From Paralithodes platypus (lineage: Eukaryota > Arthropoda > Malacostraca > Decapoda > Lithodidae): 64,000 nucleotides of DNA. Made by a program: the position numbers and the translations under genes. This document shows, one piece after another, positions 20,904 to 31,117 of this stretch; the stretch's first letter is position 1, and every line of letters starts with the position of its first letter. The DNA is taken from contig CM064572.1 in the NCBI GenBank assembly GCA_032716605.1, positions 42,457,397 to 42,521,396 on the forward strand, written 5' to 3'. The notes under the pieces were generated by a model. The model saw nothing but the letters and a program-made list of their open reading frames with translations, had not been told where the DNA came from and did not search any database.

Positions 20904-21882
20904 GAGTAACACTTTCAATAATTATCTTATGAAACAGAATTCTCACTGCCCTAACCACTTTTCCCGTTTATGGTCGACTGTTTAACGGAATATACGCCAC
21001 TCTAGGAAAATAACGAACTTTCCAGGCTACCTATATATAGTATCTATTTTAATTTTCATATTTTACCTATCAACTTGATTCAACACTGCTCAGGTTCGAA
21101 TTTTCACCACATTTGGTTGCGTGGGAGATCTTTCTCTCCAATAACCTGCGATATGGTCGAGAAATAATCTGCACTGATTTAATTTGTTTACATATTGTTT
21201 TTCTCTGTTTGCTATTATTTACGATATTTGTTTTGTCGGTACCCTTTCCTGTCGAGGTTAAGTTTCGCTTTTGGTAAAATCGTATAGGGGGAGGGGAGGG
21301 GACGTGTCCAGGAGAGCGAGGGGATATATGTGTTTATGGTCTTTGCGGTCACCGAGGGTATTTTGTTTACAGCATACGTCCTGTTCCCAAGCTAAATGTT
21401 AGGAGTTCCCCTGACTTTAATTCTCTGTATTATACTTTCCTAGTTTATTTACGTGATATACGATGTTCACTATCACTTTTAACTTAGGCTTCCTATTTTC
21501 CCATAGACCTGTTTGATTTCATAGGACTATATAGCTAACACTTTGCTTTTGGGACGTAACGGTTTTTTCTTTCCCTTCTTCTTTCCACCCGCCTTATGGG
21601 TCTGCCCTAGGCCTGTCCTAGACCAGCGCCGTGGCACTGCTGTAGGAGTTAACAGATTTTTTCTCCAAAACGCGTATATCTCTCCAGATATTTTATCAAT
21701 CGGTTCGATTTTGCACTTCACAGAACCGCGACACTACGTTTGTTTTTGTGTGTGATTTTTTGGAAGTTTAATCACCAGTATCCCGCGGGATAGTCGAAAA
21801 TCCCGGACCGCAACGGACGTGACCCTCCTCTCTGACTGACTCTCACGCATGACTCTCACGGATGAGCTTGTTGACCGGGTGC
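20904..21882. other. Non-coding, nothing recognised
   Basis: No frame with protein-like composition, no tRNA-like motif and no copy of the window's repeat families was found over this 1-kb stretch. It may be unique host intergenic DNA. Confidence 0.4.
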
Positions 21883-22241
21883 TTAAGAGGAGATGGGTCG
21901 TTGTTCTGGACCACTTTCTCCCTTGTGTTTAGCCCCATTAGTTTTCAGACTTTAAGACGTTCGGCCCATTAGTTTGGCGATATTAACACCTTTCGCCCCA
22001 TTTCGTCGTCCATTTTAAGACATTCTGTGCTATTTAGGTGTCGATTTGTTTCCTGGCGAGCGATAGCGAGCCTTAATTTTTAAGAGAAATCGGCCTTCGG
22101 AACATTTTTCTACCGAAAAATTTACAAATTTATCTTGAAGAAGGGGGTGTTTGTCTAAGTTTGATGGAGGTCTAGCGAAGAAACTAAAAAATACATGATT
22201 GAATTAATTAATAGACCAAAAACCAGCCACTGTCCCCTTAA
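21883..22241 (+). mobile_element. TTAA element, family A
   Basis: Starts TTAAGAGGAGATGGGTCG, ends GCCACTGTCCCCTTAA. The final TTAA starts the next element. Confidence 0.8.
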
Positions 22242-22403
22242 CCTTCTTCTATGTCCGCCCTTATCTCCTGTACCGGCGACGTCTTTGTAATTTTATTCTA
22301 GCTCTATATAGACGATTTTAGTCGGTTTAGGAAGGGGCTCCAACAATTAACAGTCTTCAAACTATCTAAATTCACCCTTTTTACTACCTGATATCGTTCT
22401 TAA
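22238..22403 (+). mobile_element. TTAA element, family D (degenerate)
   Basis: TTAACCTTCTTCTATGTCC, CCTGTACCGGCGACGTC and the arm TCTATATAGACGATTTTAG, ending at the TTAA that starts the next family A copy. Confidence 0.6.
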
Positions 22404-22725
22404 GGGGAGATCTCCACTTGAGGGATTTTTTTCTTGACCCCTTTCTCCCTCATGTTTAGCCCCATTGCTTTTGATATTATAAAACGGTTGCCCCATTAGT
22501 TTAGCGATTTTAAGAACTTTCACCCCATATTAAGACCTTTCGTGCCATTCAGGTGTCAATTTTATCCTGGCGAGCGATAGCGAGCCTGTAATTTAAGAGG
22601 AACCGGCCTTCGGCCGGGAAATTTTTCTACCGAAAAATGTACAAGTTTATCTTGAAAGGGACTCAAGGGGGTGTAATTTTAAGCTTGATGGAGGTCTAGG
22701 GAACAAAATAAATACCTCCCCTTAA
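22400..22725 (+). mobile_element. TTAA element, family A
   Basis: TTAAGGGGAGATCTCCAC to ATACCTCCCCTTAA. A perfect hairpin segment CCGGCCTTCGGCCGG lies at 22603-22617. One of the best-preserved copies. Confidence 0.85.
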
Positions 22726-22769
22726 GCAATTTCTTTTTTAAAAAATAAAATCCCCCCTCCCTCCTTAAG

Positions 22770-22866
22770 TCTTGATGGTGTAATAATTAGAGCGTTTAAG
22801 TTTTGTCCTAGGTTCGAATCCTGGGAGTATCACATGCTTTCATTAATTAAATTTGGTAGTTATTGG
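22770..22866 (+). mobile_element. tRNA-derived SINE, copy 2
   Basis: An A-box-like TGATGGTGTAATAATTAGAG and a B-box GGTTCGAATCC about 45 bp apart, then TCACATGCTTTCATTAATTA. Same order as at 60035-60135. Confidence 0.65.
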
Positions 22867-22911
22867 TGCTAAGAACGATCTAAACAAATAATTACAATGT
22901 TTATCTTAGTT

Positions 22912-23268
22912 CCTTATGGGGGTAGTGCTTGTTTTTTGGACTATATAATAATATATGTTTGTTTATTTATTTATTTTTGAGTTTCCTCGCTAGACCTTCA
23001 TCAAGCTTGGAAAAAAGTCAGCTAGACCACCTTTCAAGATAAATGTCCCGGTCGAAAGCCGGTTCCTTCTAAAATTAGAGGCTCGCTATCGCTCTCCAGG
23101 AAAAAATCGACACCTAAAGGGCACGAAAGGTTTTAATATTGACGAAAAAATGAGGCGAAAGGTCTCAAGGTCACCAAACTAACTGAACGAGCGTTTTAAA
23201 ACCTCTAAATTAATATGCTGACCATGAGGGAGAAGGGAGTTTAGACAAAGCGAGTAGTACCCCCTTAA
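22912..23268 (-). mobile_element. TTAA element, family A (minus)
   Basis: Inverted family segments AGTTTCCTCGCTAGACC, CGCTATCGCTCTCCAGG and GACCATGAGGGAGAA; right end CCCCCTTAA at 23260-23268. Confidence 0.75.
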
Positions 23269-23428
23269 TACCAAGCTCCAGATGAGATGCCTTGGTGCCA
23301 GCCAGGGTTACCACATCAAGTCCGCTAGATAGTATATAAATACCAAAAATCGCTAAAATAATGCCACAATCTGTACAGTATCGCTCAACATGGCTTAAAT
23401 CTCCAAAGTATCACAAGAATTTATGTCG

Positions 23429-23798
23429 TTAAGGGGGGTCACCTGCTTTTTTCTCTCCTTTTCTCTCCTTCTCTGGCTTGTATCCATTAGGCCCCATTCA
23501 GCCCACTGTTTTAAGACGTTTTATCTTCATTCAGGTGTCAATTGTTTCCTGGCGAACGGCAGCGAGCCATCATATATTTTTAAAATGTTTTTGACATCAG
23601 GTTAAATTTTTAGATAGAAAAAATTCTCCGGCGAAGCCGGATTTCTCCATACAATGCTGGCTCGCTATCGCTCGCCAGGAAGAAATCGACACCTGGATGG
23701 AGATAAACGTCTAAAACAGTAGGCTGAACTGGGACCGAATGGATACAACCCAGAGAAAGAAAGAAAAGGAGATAAAAAAGGTAGGTGACCCTCCTTAA
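23429..23798. mobile_element. Foldback element A' (370 bp, long inverted repeat), copy 1
   Basis: Left TTAAGGGGGGTCACCTGC, right AGGTGACCCTCCTTAA. Arms of roughly 130 bp are inverted copies of each other: TGTATCCATTAGGCCC versus GGACCGAATGGATACA, GGCGAACGGCAGCGAGCC versus GGCTCGCTATCGCTCGCC, with TTCTCCGGCGAAGCCGG near the centre. It is related to family A internally and bounded by TTAA. The palindrome would fold into a long hairpin. Confidence 0.85.
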
Positions 23799-23885
23799 AT
23801 GTAAAAATGTGCCTTTAGATCCAGTACATACCTCTAGATCTAGAGGGAAAATAACTAAATTGGCAACCCTGGCGCCAGCTGCTGC

Positions 23886-24182
23886 AGTGAACAGGTTGCT
23901 TACACGGGCCTGTATTAACTCTATAACACATAATAGTCAGTACATGTTACCTTGGAGTCTAGTGGTACGGGAATATGTTCAAACCACATACACTCTCTCT
24001 CTCTACCCCACCCCTCTCTCTCTCTCCCCCTCCCTCCCTCTTCCCTCTTCCCTCTTCTCTCTCTCTCTCTCTCAGTGGACAGGTTGCTTACTCGGGTCTG
24101 TACTCTGTAACACATTATCCAGTACATATTGCCTGGGAGTCTATCGTTTAGGGGAGTAGGGGATATGTTGGTACCACATAAA
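23886..24182 (+). repeat. Diverged direct duplication of about 110 bp with CT tract between
   Basis: CAGTGAACAGGTTGCTTACA...CAGTACATGTTACCTTGGAG (23886-23995) recurs as CAGTGGACAGGTTGCTTACT...CAGTACATATTGCCTGGGAG (24073-24182), separated by CT-rich sequence. Confidence 0.75.
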
Positions 24183-24204
24183 CACAGATACCCTCAACTT
24201 TCCC

Positions 24205-24420
24205 TTCATAATTGCTGAGGGGCACAGGGCCTTGGGTGGGGCTTTGGTTTCCCGGGCGTTTCCGCGCCCTCCTCAGCTCCCTGCCTTAGAGTGGCTTCGG
24301 TCACCTGGGCTTTGTTAGCGGTAAGCAGGGAGGATTTTGTGGGGGCACTCTATGGCCTTGACCTTGCTTGGGACCTTGGGGCTGTTCGGCCAGGCAGCCT
24401 GGGGAACAACAACAACAAAA
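24205..24420 (+). mobile_element. SINE-like element with (AAC)n tail, copy 2
   Basis: Shares AGTGGCTTCGGTCACC and GGGGCTGTTCGGCCAGGCAG followed by CCTGGGGAAC(AAC)n with the 11.1-kb copy. The tail is short (AACAACAACAACAAAA). Confidence 0.55.
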
Positions 24421-25078
24421 CATGTGCACTCTCTCTCCCACACTCACACATGCATATGCATATGGCACGACTCTGGAAATCAGCGGTACTCGGTGGGAAA
24501 TGGGCCGATTTTGGCGTGGAAAGATTGTGGGAAGACGGTTTAACAACTGTAACATGACGATCACGATGGAGCTACGACGGATCCACGAGGGTCACGACTG
24601 CTGGGCACGACCTGGAAAGACGGTCCCACGATGGCAGACGATGGCGGCACAAATATTCCACAACGTCTGCACGACTGTGTTGCAACAGCAAGACGACGAT
24701 ATGTGCAATAACTCGGGGTGATGCGGCGCAGTCCTATTGGTGTTGTTTGGGCAGCTCGGTGCGGTGGTGCCACATCTTCCAGCTGCCTTGCCATGTCTTC
24801 GTGCTGCATAGCCACGCCTTCTCACTGTCTTCTCACATAAAGATGCTGTCGTCATACGGTCTTTTTCAGACGTTATGGTGTCGTTGCACATAATTTGGTT
24901 GTTGTCAGACTATGGCAAGATTTCATGTTTCACTCACATAACGATACAGGAGCGCCATTGCACCAATGTTGTAGTGTTGTTTTACTGTCGTTTTATGGTT
25001 GTTTGTTGATGTGGCACCATCGGTGTGTGTCAACAGTAACGTCATGCAGCCGACGGTGAAACAATCTCCAAGGACAAT
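24421..25078. other. Non-coding flank of the LTR retrotransposon
   Basis: No feature recognised. The last four bases, CAAT (25075-25078), are the left target-site duplication of the LTR element. Confidence 0.5.
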
Positions 25079-26874
25079 TGTGACGTTAACCACTCCGTTA
25101 GAACCGCATGGCTTGTCCTACAGTGACTCGTTAGGATCGCCAGGACAGTGGATGTGGCTACAATTTATGTATTAAGGTGTGCTTTATTTCATATGAAAGC
25201 TTGTGTCATGGGCAGTCCAGAAAGGCTCTTTGTTTTCACCCATGTCAAAGCTTTATATATTTAATTGTAAAGTATATGTTTTATCCTTAACTAGTAATGA
25301 TAGGATCTGGGAGAGAGAGAGAGAGAGTAGAACAGAGTGATAGGGGGCGCGCAGTGTTTTTGTCCCGCTCGATGACGTCACGGCTGGCTGCCTCGTGGGG
25401 GTTGGTTGAGGGAGGTCCTTACCATGTTGCTAGCTTCTTTGCTAGTGGCTAGAGGACTTGTTACCGCTTTACTTTGCGCGGTGAAAACTAGTCCCGGTAT
25501 ATATACAGGTTCCTCGCCACTCTCTCACTCAGATCTGGTTTCTAGAACGCATCTATCTTATCCCTTGCTGCCTGTCCCCCGCTCTGCACCTGAGAATCTT
25601 TTCCTCTGCCTACCTTTCTCTTTTTTCATATCTTTCACCACCTATTATTAAGACTATATCCCCTCTGGTTAACTCTGCAAAATCAGCTTCATGCTGGCCA
25701 GTTGTATTGTGCGTTAAGGTCTGATGTAACCTATGTATGTTTAGTGGTTAAGATAAGTTGATCACGAAGCATTGGTTGGCATTCATATTGTTTAGTACCG
25801 CTTCCTATAATTATTAGTGTTCTGCTGAATTAGATAATGCTAGACTAGGGGTCTGATATTATAAGGTATTGTTTCCTATGAGTGCTGGCTTTAGGTAAAA
25901 GCTGCACGACATATCTGAGAACTGGAGTTGATTGAGTAAATTCTAGTCTGTGTGCCATTGAGAGTAGAGCATGCACGAATGAGGGCTTTTTGCCTATACC
26001 ATTCTGCACTGTTCTAAGCTCGTTGTTTGTCTTTGAGGTACGCCAGGAGAACGCTTAATACTTCGGTATTAAGGTTTCTCAAGAGAGCTACCCTTCCCTA
26101 TAACGTAATATTTGACGCACAGACTTGAGATTTGCACTAGGCTATGCGGCATGCCATGCGCACCAGTATCTCGTATCATTGACTCTAGCTAGACTTTATC
26201 AATCATAGTAGACATTAAGTATATTAACCCAATTACTCTTTTTATGCATACCCATGTATGATTACACAAGCATTTCGCAGCCTAGTTTGATGTATGGAGA
26301 CACAAACGACTTAGGCTCTTTTTGTTGATAGGAATACTGCATTGTCGTGGCGATTATTATTGTTGTAGTGTTTAGGATATTCTTGGCTCCGACGCATTAT
26401 ATATTCTGCCTTTTTGTGTGCATAGCCTGCACGAGCATTGTTCCGCTGCCTGCCTTTTTGGGTTCCATTTCCGATACGAGCATCTTTATAGCATCTAACA
26501 TTTAAAGAAGATTCCTTGTTAGTGTTGAAGGACTTTAGTGCACTTTCTTTCATGCAGGAGTGCCTGACATTTATTGATTAAAGTAACGTAAGCTGTAACT
26601 TCTCTTACCACCTTACTTTGCATACCATAACCAAGCACCTTCGGTTATAGGTAGTAATAGGCTGTTTTCACATAACATTAAGCCTAGAGTAGACGCACAT
26701 TTATTGAGAGTTTGATAGCCTATTATTGCATATAGAACTCTGTAGAGTATTTGTGTTCTTTGTTCACTGGGAATATACATCAGAGGTTGGATCTAGCGCT
26801 TTCCGTTGTAGCATTTATGCCATTACTAGTCCAATGAATAAGGGCCCTGATATATTTAAACCTCAGTCGTAACA
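25079..26874 (+). repeat. 5' LTR (1,796 bp)
   Basis: Begins TGTGACGTTAACC and ends CAGTCGTAACA (TGT...ACA). Pairs with 31118-32908. A TATA-like GTATATATAC lies at 25497-25506 inside a GC-richer segment and may be the promoter. A hairpin TAATACTTCGGTATTA is at 26056-26071. A distantly related LTR is found at 45511-49294. Confidence 0.93.
25497..25506 (+). promoter_or_regulatory. Putative TATA box of the 5' LTR
   Basis: GTATATATAC, conserved at 31534-31543 in the 3' LTR and placed about 420 bp into the LTR. Suggestive only; no start site can be seen. Confidence 0.4.
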
Positions 26875-26876
26875 AA

Positions 26877-26894
26877 TGGCGACCTTACCTAGGA
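26877..26894 (+). other. Primer-binding site
   Basis: TGGCGACCTTACCTAGGA, two bases after the LTR end. It starts with TGG, the complement of a tRNA CCA end. I could not assign the tRNA. Confidence 0.6.
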
Positions 26895-27065
26895 TTTGGT
26901 GAACCTACATTTATTAGCAGGGAACATTTGTTGTTTTGGAGAATATTTTGCGGGGATCAGCAAGAATAATTTTTTGTTTGCAACATAGTATTGCCCTTGA
27001 GTATTTCCGAGAATTGTTGTGTGTATATTGAGGTATAAGAGTTTGGGGTGCTTCTTTTCTGAATA

Positions 27066-30000
27066 TTGAGGTGGGAAATTTTTGTGAGCATCATGTCTTA
27101 TACCGGGTCAGAGGAGAATGGAGACACAGTACGTAATGTCGAAACTGAGGAACAGCAGTATGATGATATGGTTAATCAGGTGAACTGTGAGGAGGATGCT
27201 AGGATATTTTTGCAATGGCCTGTTACTGCCGAGCGGTTGGAGGGTGTAAATCGGTACGGTCTTCAATGCCTGGCCACAGCTATCGGTCATGCGGTTACTA
27301 GTAGCATGACCAGGGATAACTTGATAACGTGTGTACTGGGCAGGGTGACTGGTGAGCGAGATGGGTTGAGTGCTCAGAGCTCTTCGGCCATGCTTCCCCT
27401 ACACTTGACTCCCAGCCATCCCAGTAGTTTGCCGACCCCGGGTACGCTTCCGCAGTTGGGTGGTGGCTGGCAGGGTGGGTTGCCCCTGGGGGGACCACCG
27501 GTAATTTCAAACATTGTAGCACCTTCACCTCCTCAAGGGTTATCTCCAGAATTATTGTTTAAGCTCGAATTAGCTAAGATCGAAGAGAGAAAATGCCAGC
27601 TTCAGCTTCAGCAGCAAATAGAATTAGCCAAGATAGAAGAGAGAAAAAGTCACCAGCACATAGAGCTAGCAAAAATCCAAGCTGATTTAGAGTCGACTAG
27701 GTACTGTGCCGACATGGATGTAGAGAAGTCGCGAGTAGAGGCAACGGGACAGCGACTTGGGGCTGGTAACCGTGGTCATGATCAATGTCTCTCGCACTTA
27801 TTGAAACTGGTTCTGGTGTTTGATGAGAGTGGGGTAACAGAAATTTTGGCACGCTTTGAGAAGAAGTGCCAGGAACACCAGTGGCCAGAGAATAAATGGG
27901 CAGCACTTGTATCCTCTAGATTAATAGGCAAGGGTCTTAAAGCCTACGATGCGTTACCTTTGGAGTCATGTATTGTGTATGAGGATCTCAAGGAGGCTGT
28001 CCTGAGGGCTTACGAACTGCAACCAGAAACGTACCGTTTGAAGTTCCGGGGTTTAACTAAGGGAAGAGATAGCACCTTTTTGGAACACTCCCGGGACTTG
28101 GCCGATGCTATGGGGAACTGGCACCGATCTGAGAAGGTAACAACATTTGATGGGATTAAGCAGTTAATGATGTTGGAGCAGTTCTTTAAGAGCACGGGCG
28201 GTGATCTAACTTTGAACTTAAAGGAGAAAAACCCAAGAACTCTAGTCGAAGCAGCAGAAATGGCTGATCGACGGCTGTCGTTGATTCGGGGTTGCGGGTC
28301 CTCACAGAAGTACGATGTAAGTGCTAAGGACCGTTATCCTCCCCCTCCCCGTAACAATGACACATTTATACAGAAGAGCCATGAAACTAAAACTAAATCC
28401 AAACCTTACACCACACCGTATGTGAAAAGTCAGGGGCCTTTTACATCACAGTATAAGCCGAAACCGAAATTTATGTGTTTTAGTTGCCACCAGGTGGGTC
28501 ATAAGGCAAATGAGTGTCCAAGTCGACCTCCTCCGGCAGCCGTGTCTTTTGCTCACAGCATTGGAGTGTTCAAGAGGACATCAGAGTTTGTTAGAGGCAT
28601 TTCTTCCGAGGTAAATACACTGCCAGTGCAGAAGGATCCGGAAGGCTTATTCCCTGTCCGTGATGCCTTTAGTGACCACAGGGGACTCGGTTGTGTGGAG
28701 TGGGGGGGTAGAAGACATGAGGTGAGAATTTTGCATGACACTGGGGCATCACAAACATTGTTGAGAAATTTCACTGGTCAACCTGTAAATACGGCGCGGG
28801 TGGTTGTGGTTCAGGGAGTTAATGCGACAAGGTCATACCCGCTTGTAAGAATGAAGGTGGAAGTTGATGGTGTGACTCGGGACCTGGATGTAGGAATTGT
28901 GGAGAAGTTACCTGTTGGGGGCGTCGACCTCCTTCTCGGCAACGACTTTGCGGGACCTACTTCTGAGGCTCCACCCTTGGTCGTTGCCGAGAAGCCGGCC
29001 GACGTGAGTAGGGAGGAGCAGGAGTGGGTTGAGAAGTGTCCGGTGCAACCTATGGCGTGTGTTGCCACCGGAGGTCCTGCATCCAGGGAGTCACATTCTG
29101 GTCAACAGTCTTTAGATCAGCGGAGGAAGGGTACCGAGAAGGGGTTGAAAGTTGATGCGGTTGAGAGTTTAGTGTCAACGGACCTTCTCGGGGACTCATT
29201 AATAGGACCACATTTCGAGTCTGGAGAAGACCCAGTAACTGTTCCTGAAAAGGCAGAGGATGGGCTTAAAAAGACGAAAGAGTTGAAGGACAGTGATGCA
29301 CAATCGGGAGATGTAGGAACAAGGTACCCTGACGCGTACCCTATGAGAAATGGGTCGGCGAAGACGGTGGTCCGAAGCTTGCTAGTGTATTTTTCCCGGT
29401 ATGGTTACCCGCAGGGGATTCAGTCAGTCCGGGGACCCAACTTCACTTCTAGCCTCTTTGTTTAAGCAATGCCGCAGCATGGGATTGTTGGGGTTGTGTC
29501 ATCTGCGTATCATCCGGAGAGCCAGGGTGTGTTAGAGCGATGGCACTCAGCCTTGAAATCTGTGCTTCGTTGTTGTTGCTTTGAGAGTGGGAAGGATTGG
29601 GATCTTGGCCTGCCACGTGTTTTGTTTGCTGTGCGGGAGGTACCTGGGGAGAGTTTGGGATTCAGCCCTAATGAGCTCGTCTTTGGACACCATGTCAGAG
29701 GGCCTCTCCATTTGGTTGAAGAAGTATGGGAGGGTGCAGAAAAACCTTGTTCTATGCTCAAGTGTGTCCTCAACAGTTGAGAACGGATGTTGTGCAGTCT
29801 GGAGTTGGCTGGCCGTAATTTGACTAGCTCTCAGGCCCTCGGGAAGGACAGGTACGACCTCAAGGTTGAACTCAGGGAGTTTCATGTGGGTCAGGAGGTG
29901 TTGATTCTACTGCCCCATGTAGGTCACCCCTTATCCGCGAAGTACGCTGGTCCTTATAGGGTGGTTGAGGAGCTATCAGACCTGGATTACTTGGTAGCCA

Positions 30001-30650
30001 CTCCAGACAGACGGAAGCGCAATCAGTAATGTCATGTTAATCTCGTGAAGGAGTATGTGAGGCACCCCCCTGAGCCTCTCACTGTGCCTGTGATGACGTT
30101 TAGCAGTCGAGGTGGAGAAGGAGAACGGGACAGTCAAGCTCAGGTGGAGGATAACTGGAAGGATAAGAAGTTCAAATGGGGGCCTGAGTGTGAGAAGGTG
30201 TTTAGAGAAGTAAAACACCTGTTGTGCACTCACCCGATCCTCAGGGCCCCTGACTTTAGCCTACCTTTCCAACTAGCAACAGAGGCTAGTGGTGTGGGGG
30301 CTGGTGCCGTCCTTGTGGAAAAGGACGATGATGGGGTGGAGCATCCTGTTAGTTTCTGCTCGGAGAAGTACAATTCGGCCCAGGGGAGCTGCTCTGTTGT
30401 CGAGAAAGAGCTGCTGGCAATTGTACTTGCACTGAGGCATTTCGAGGTCTATGTTCCAGCCTATGGTCCAGTCGTTGTAATTTCCACAGATCATCACACT
30501 CTCAAGTTTTTGAACCAGTTTCACAATCGGAATATGAGGCTGACCAGGTGGTCGCTAATGTTACAGGAATATAACCTGGACATACGCCATATTGCCGGTT
30601 GTGACAACGTGATTGCAGATTGTCTTTCGAGGGTAGATGATCCTGGGTAG
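27066..30650 (+). pseudogene. Gag-pol of the LTR element: gag, protease, partial integrase, RNase H
   Basis: One frame of 1,195 codons with three nonsense codons (29463-29465, 29778-29780, 30027-30029) and no frameshift. The first 799 codons are open; Met10 (27093) is an alternative start. Residues 160-230: coiled coil with ELAKIEERK repeats. Residues 250-405: capsid region of SCAN-like type. Residues 471-484: zinc knuckle CFSCHQVGHKANEC. Residues 558-562: protease DTGAS, with LLLGNDF at 622-628. Integrase then starts abruptly at about 29320 (no HHCC finger, no first catalytic Asp). The second Asp is Val (IQSVRGPNF), the Glu in VLERWH is present, and a GPY module follows (AKYAGPYRVV). The RT core is absent: after about 30160 the frame goes straight to the RT-RNase H junction and RNase H (ATEASGVGAGAVL with Glu for the first Asp, EKELLAIVLAL, STDHHTLKFL, ADCLSRV). 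Two in-frame losses are therefore inferred. Confidence 0.9.
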
Positions 30651-31096
30651 ACTGTCACCCGGGTAGCCTCCTGCTTTAGTTTGAATAGTATTTTGCGCTT
30701 GGTGCTTGTTGGCTCGCGGTTGTAGCCCAGCGTATTGGGTTGTAAAGCAGGAGTTGAGCGTTTGGTATAGAAGAAAAAACTAGGCTTGCCCCTATAGTGC
30801 AGCCGAAATAAACAAATTAAAAACATAAAAATCAAATAAAAACTCTTTCTTTGATAGTTGAATGTTTTCAGTATGTTATTGCAGTAATTCTGAGTTGCAC
30901 TCCTCTCAGAATGCTGGGCTAGAGAAGCTCGCTCTTGAGTAGCAAATAATTTAACCTATTGTGTTGGGGAGGGTTATAATTTTGTAAAAATGTTTTGTTG
31001 AAGAACTGTGCCAGATATTTTACTGCCGCTGGGTGATGGGAAGTAGAGATATAGCATGGGTTCTAACCATCAGATTTTTGTGAGGTTTGGGCCTCT
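30651..31096 (+). other. 3' untranslated region of the LTR element
   Basis: AT-rich, no protein-like frame. Leads to the polypurine tract. Confidence 0.6.
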
Positions 31097-31117
31097 GAGA
31101 AAAATCTTGGGGGGGGG
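31097..31117 (+). other. Polypurine tract
   Basis: GAGAAAAATC then TTGGGGGGGGG immediately before TGTGACG of the 3' LTR. Nine G residues touch the LTR, the expected place for plus-strand priming. Confidence 0.75.

Noticed and set aside
30045..30650. RNase H segment as a separate gene after the integrase
   Set aside because: It is in the same frame as gag and integrase and separated only by nonsense codons, so it is part of one pol.
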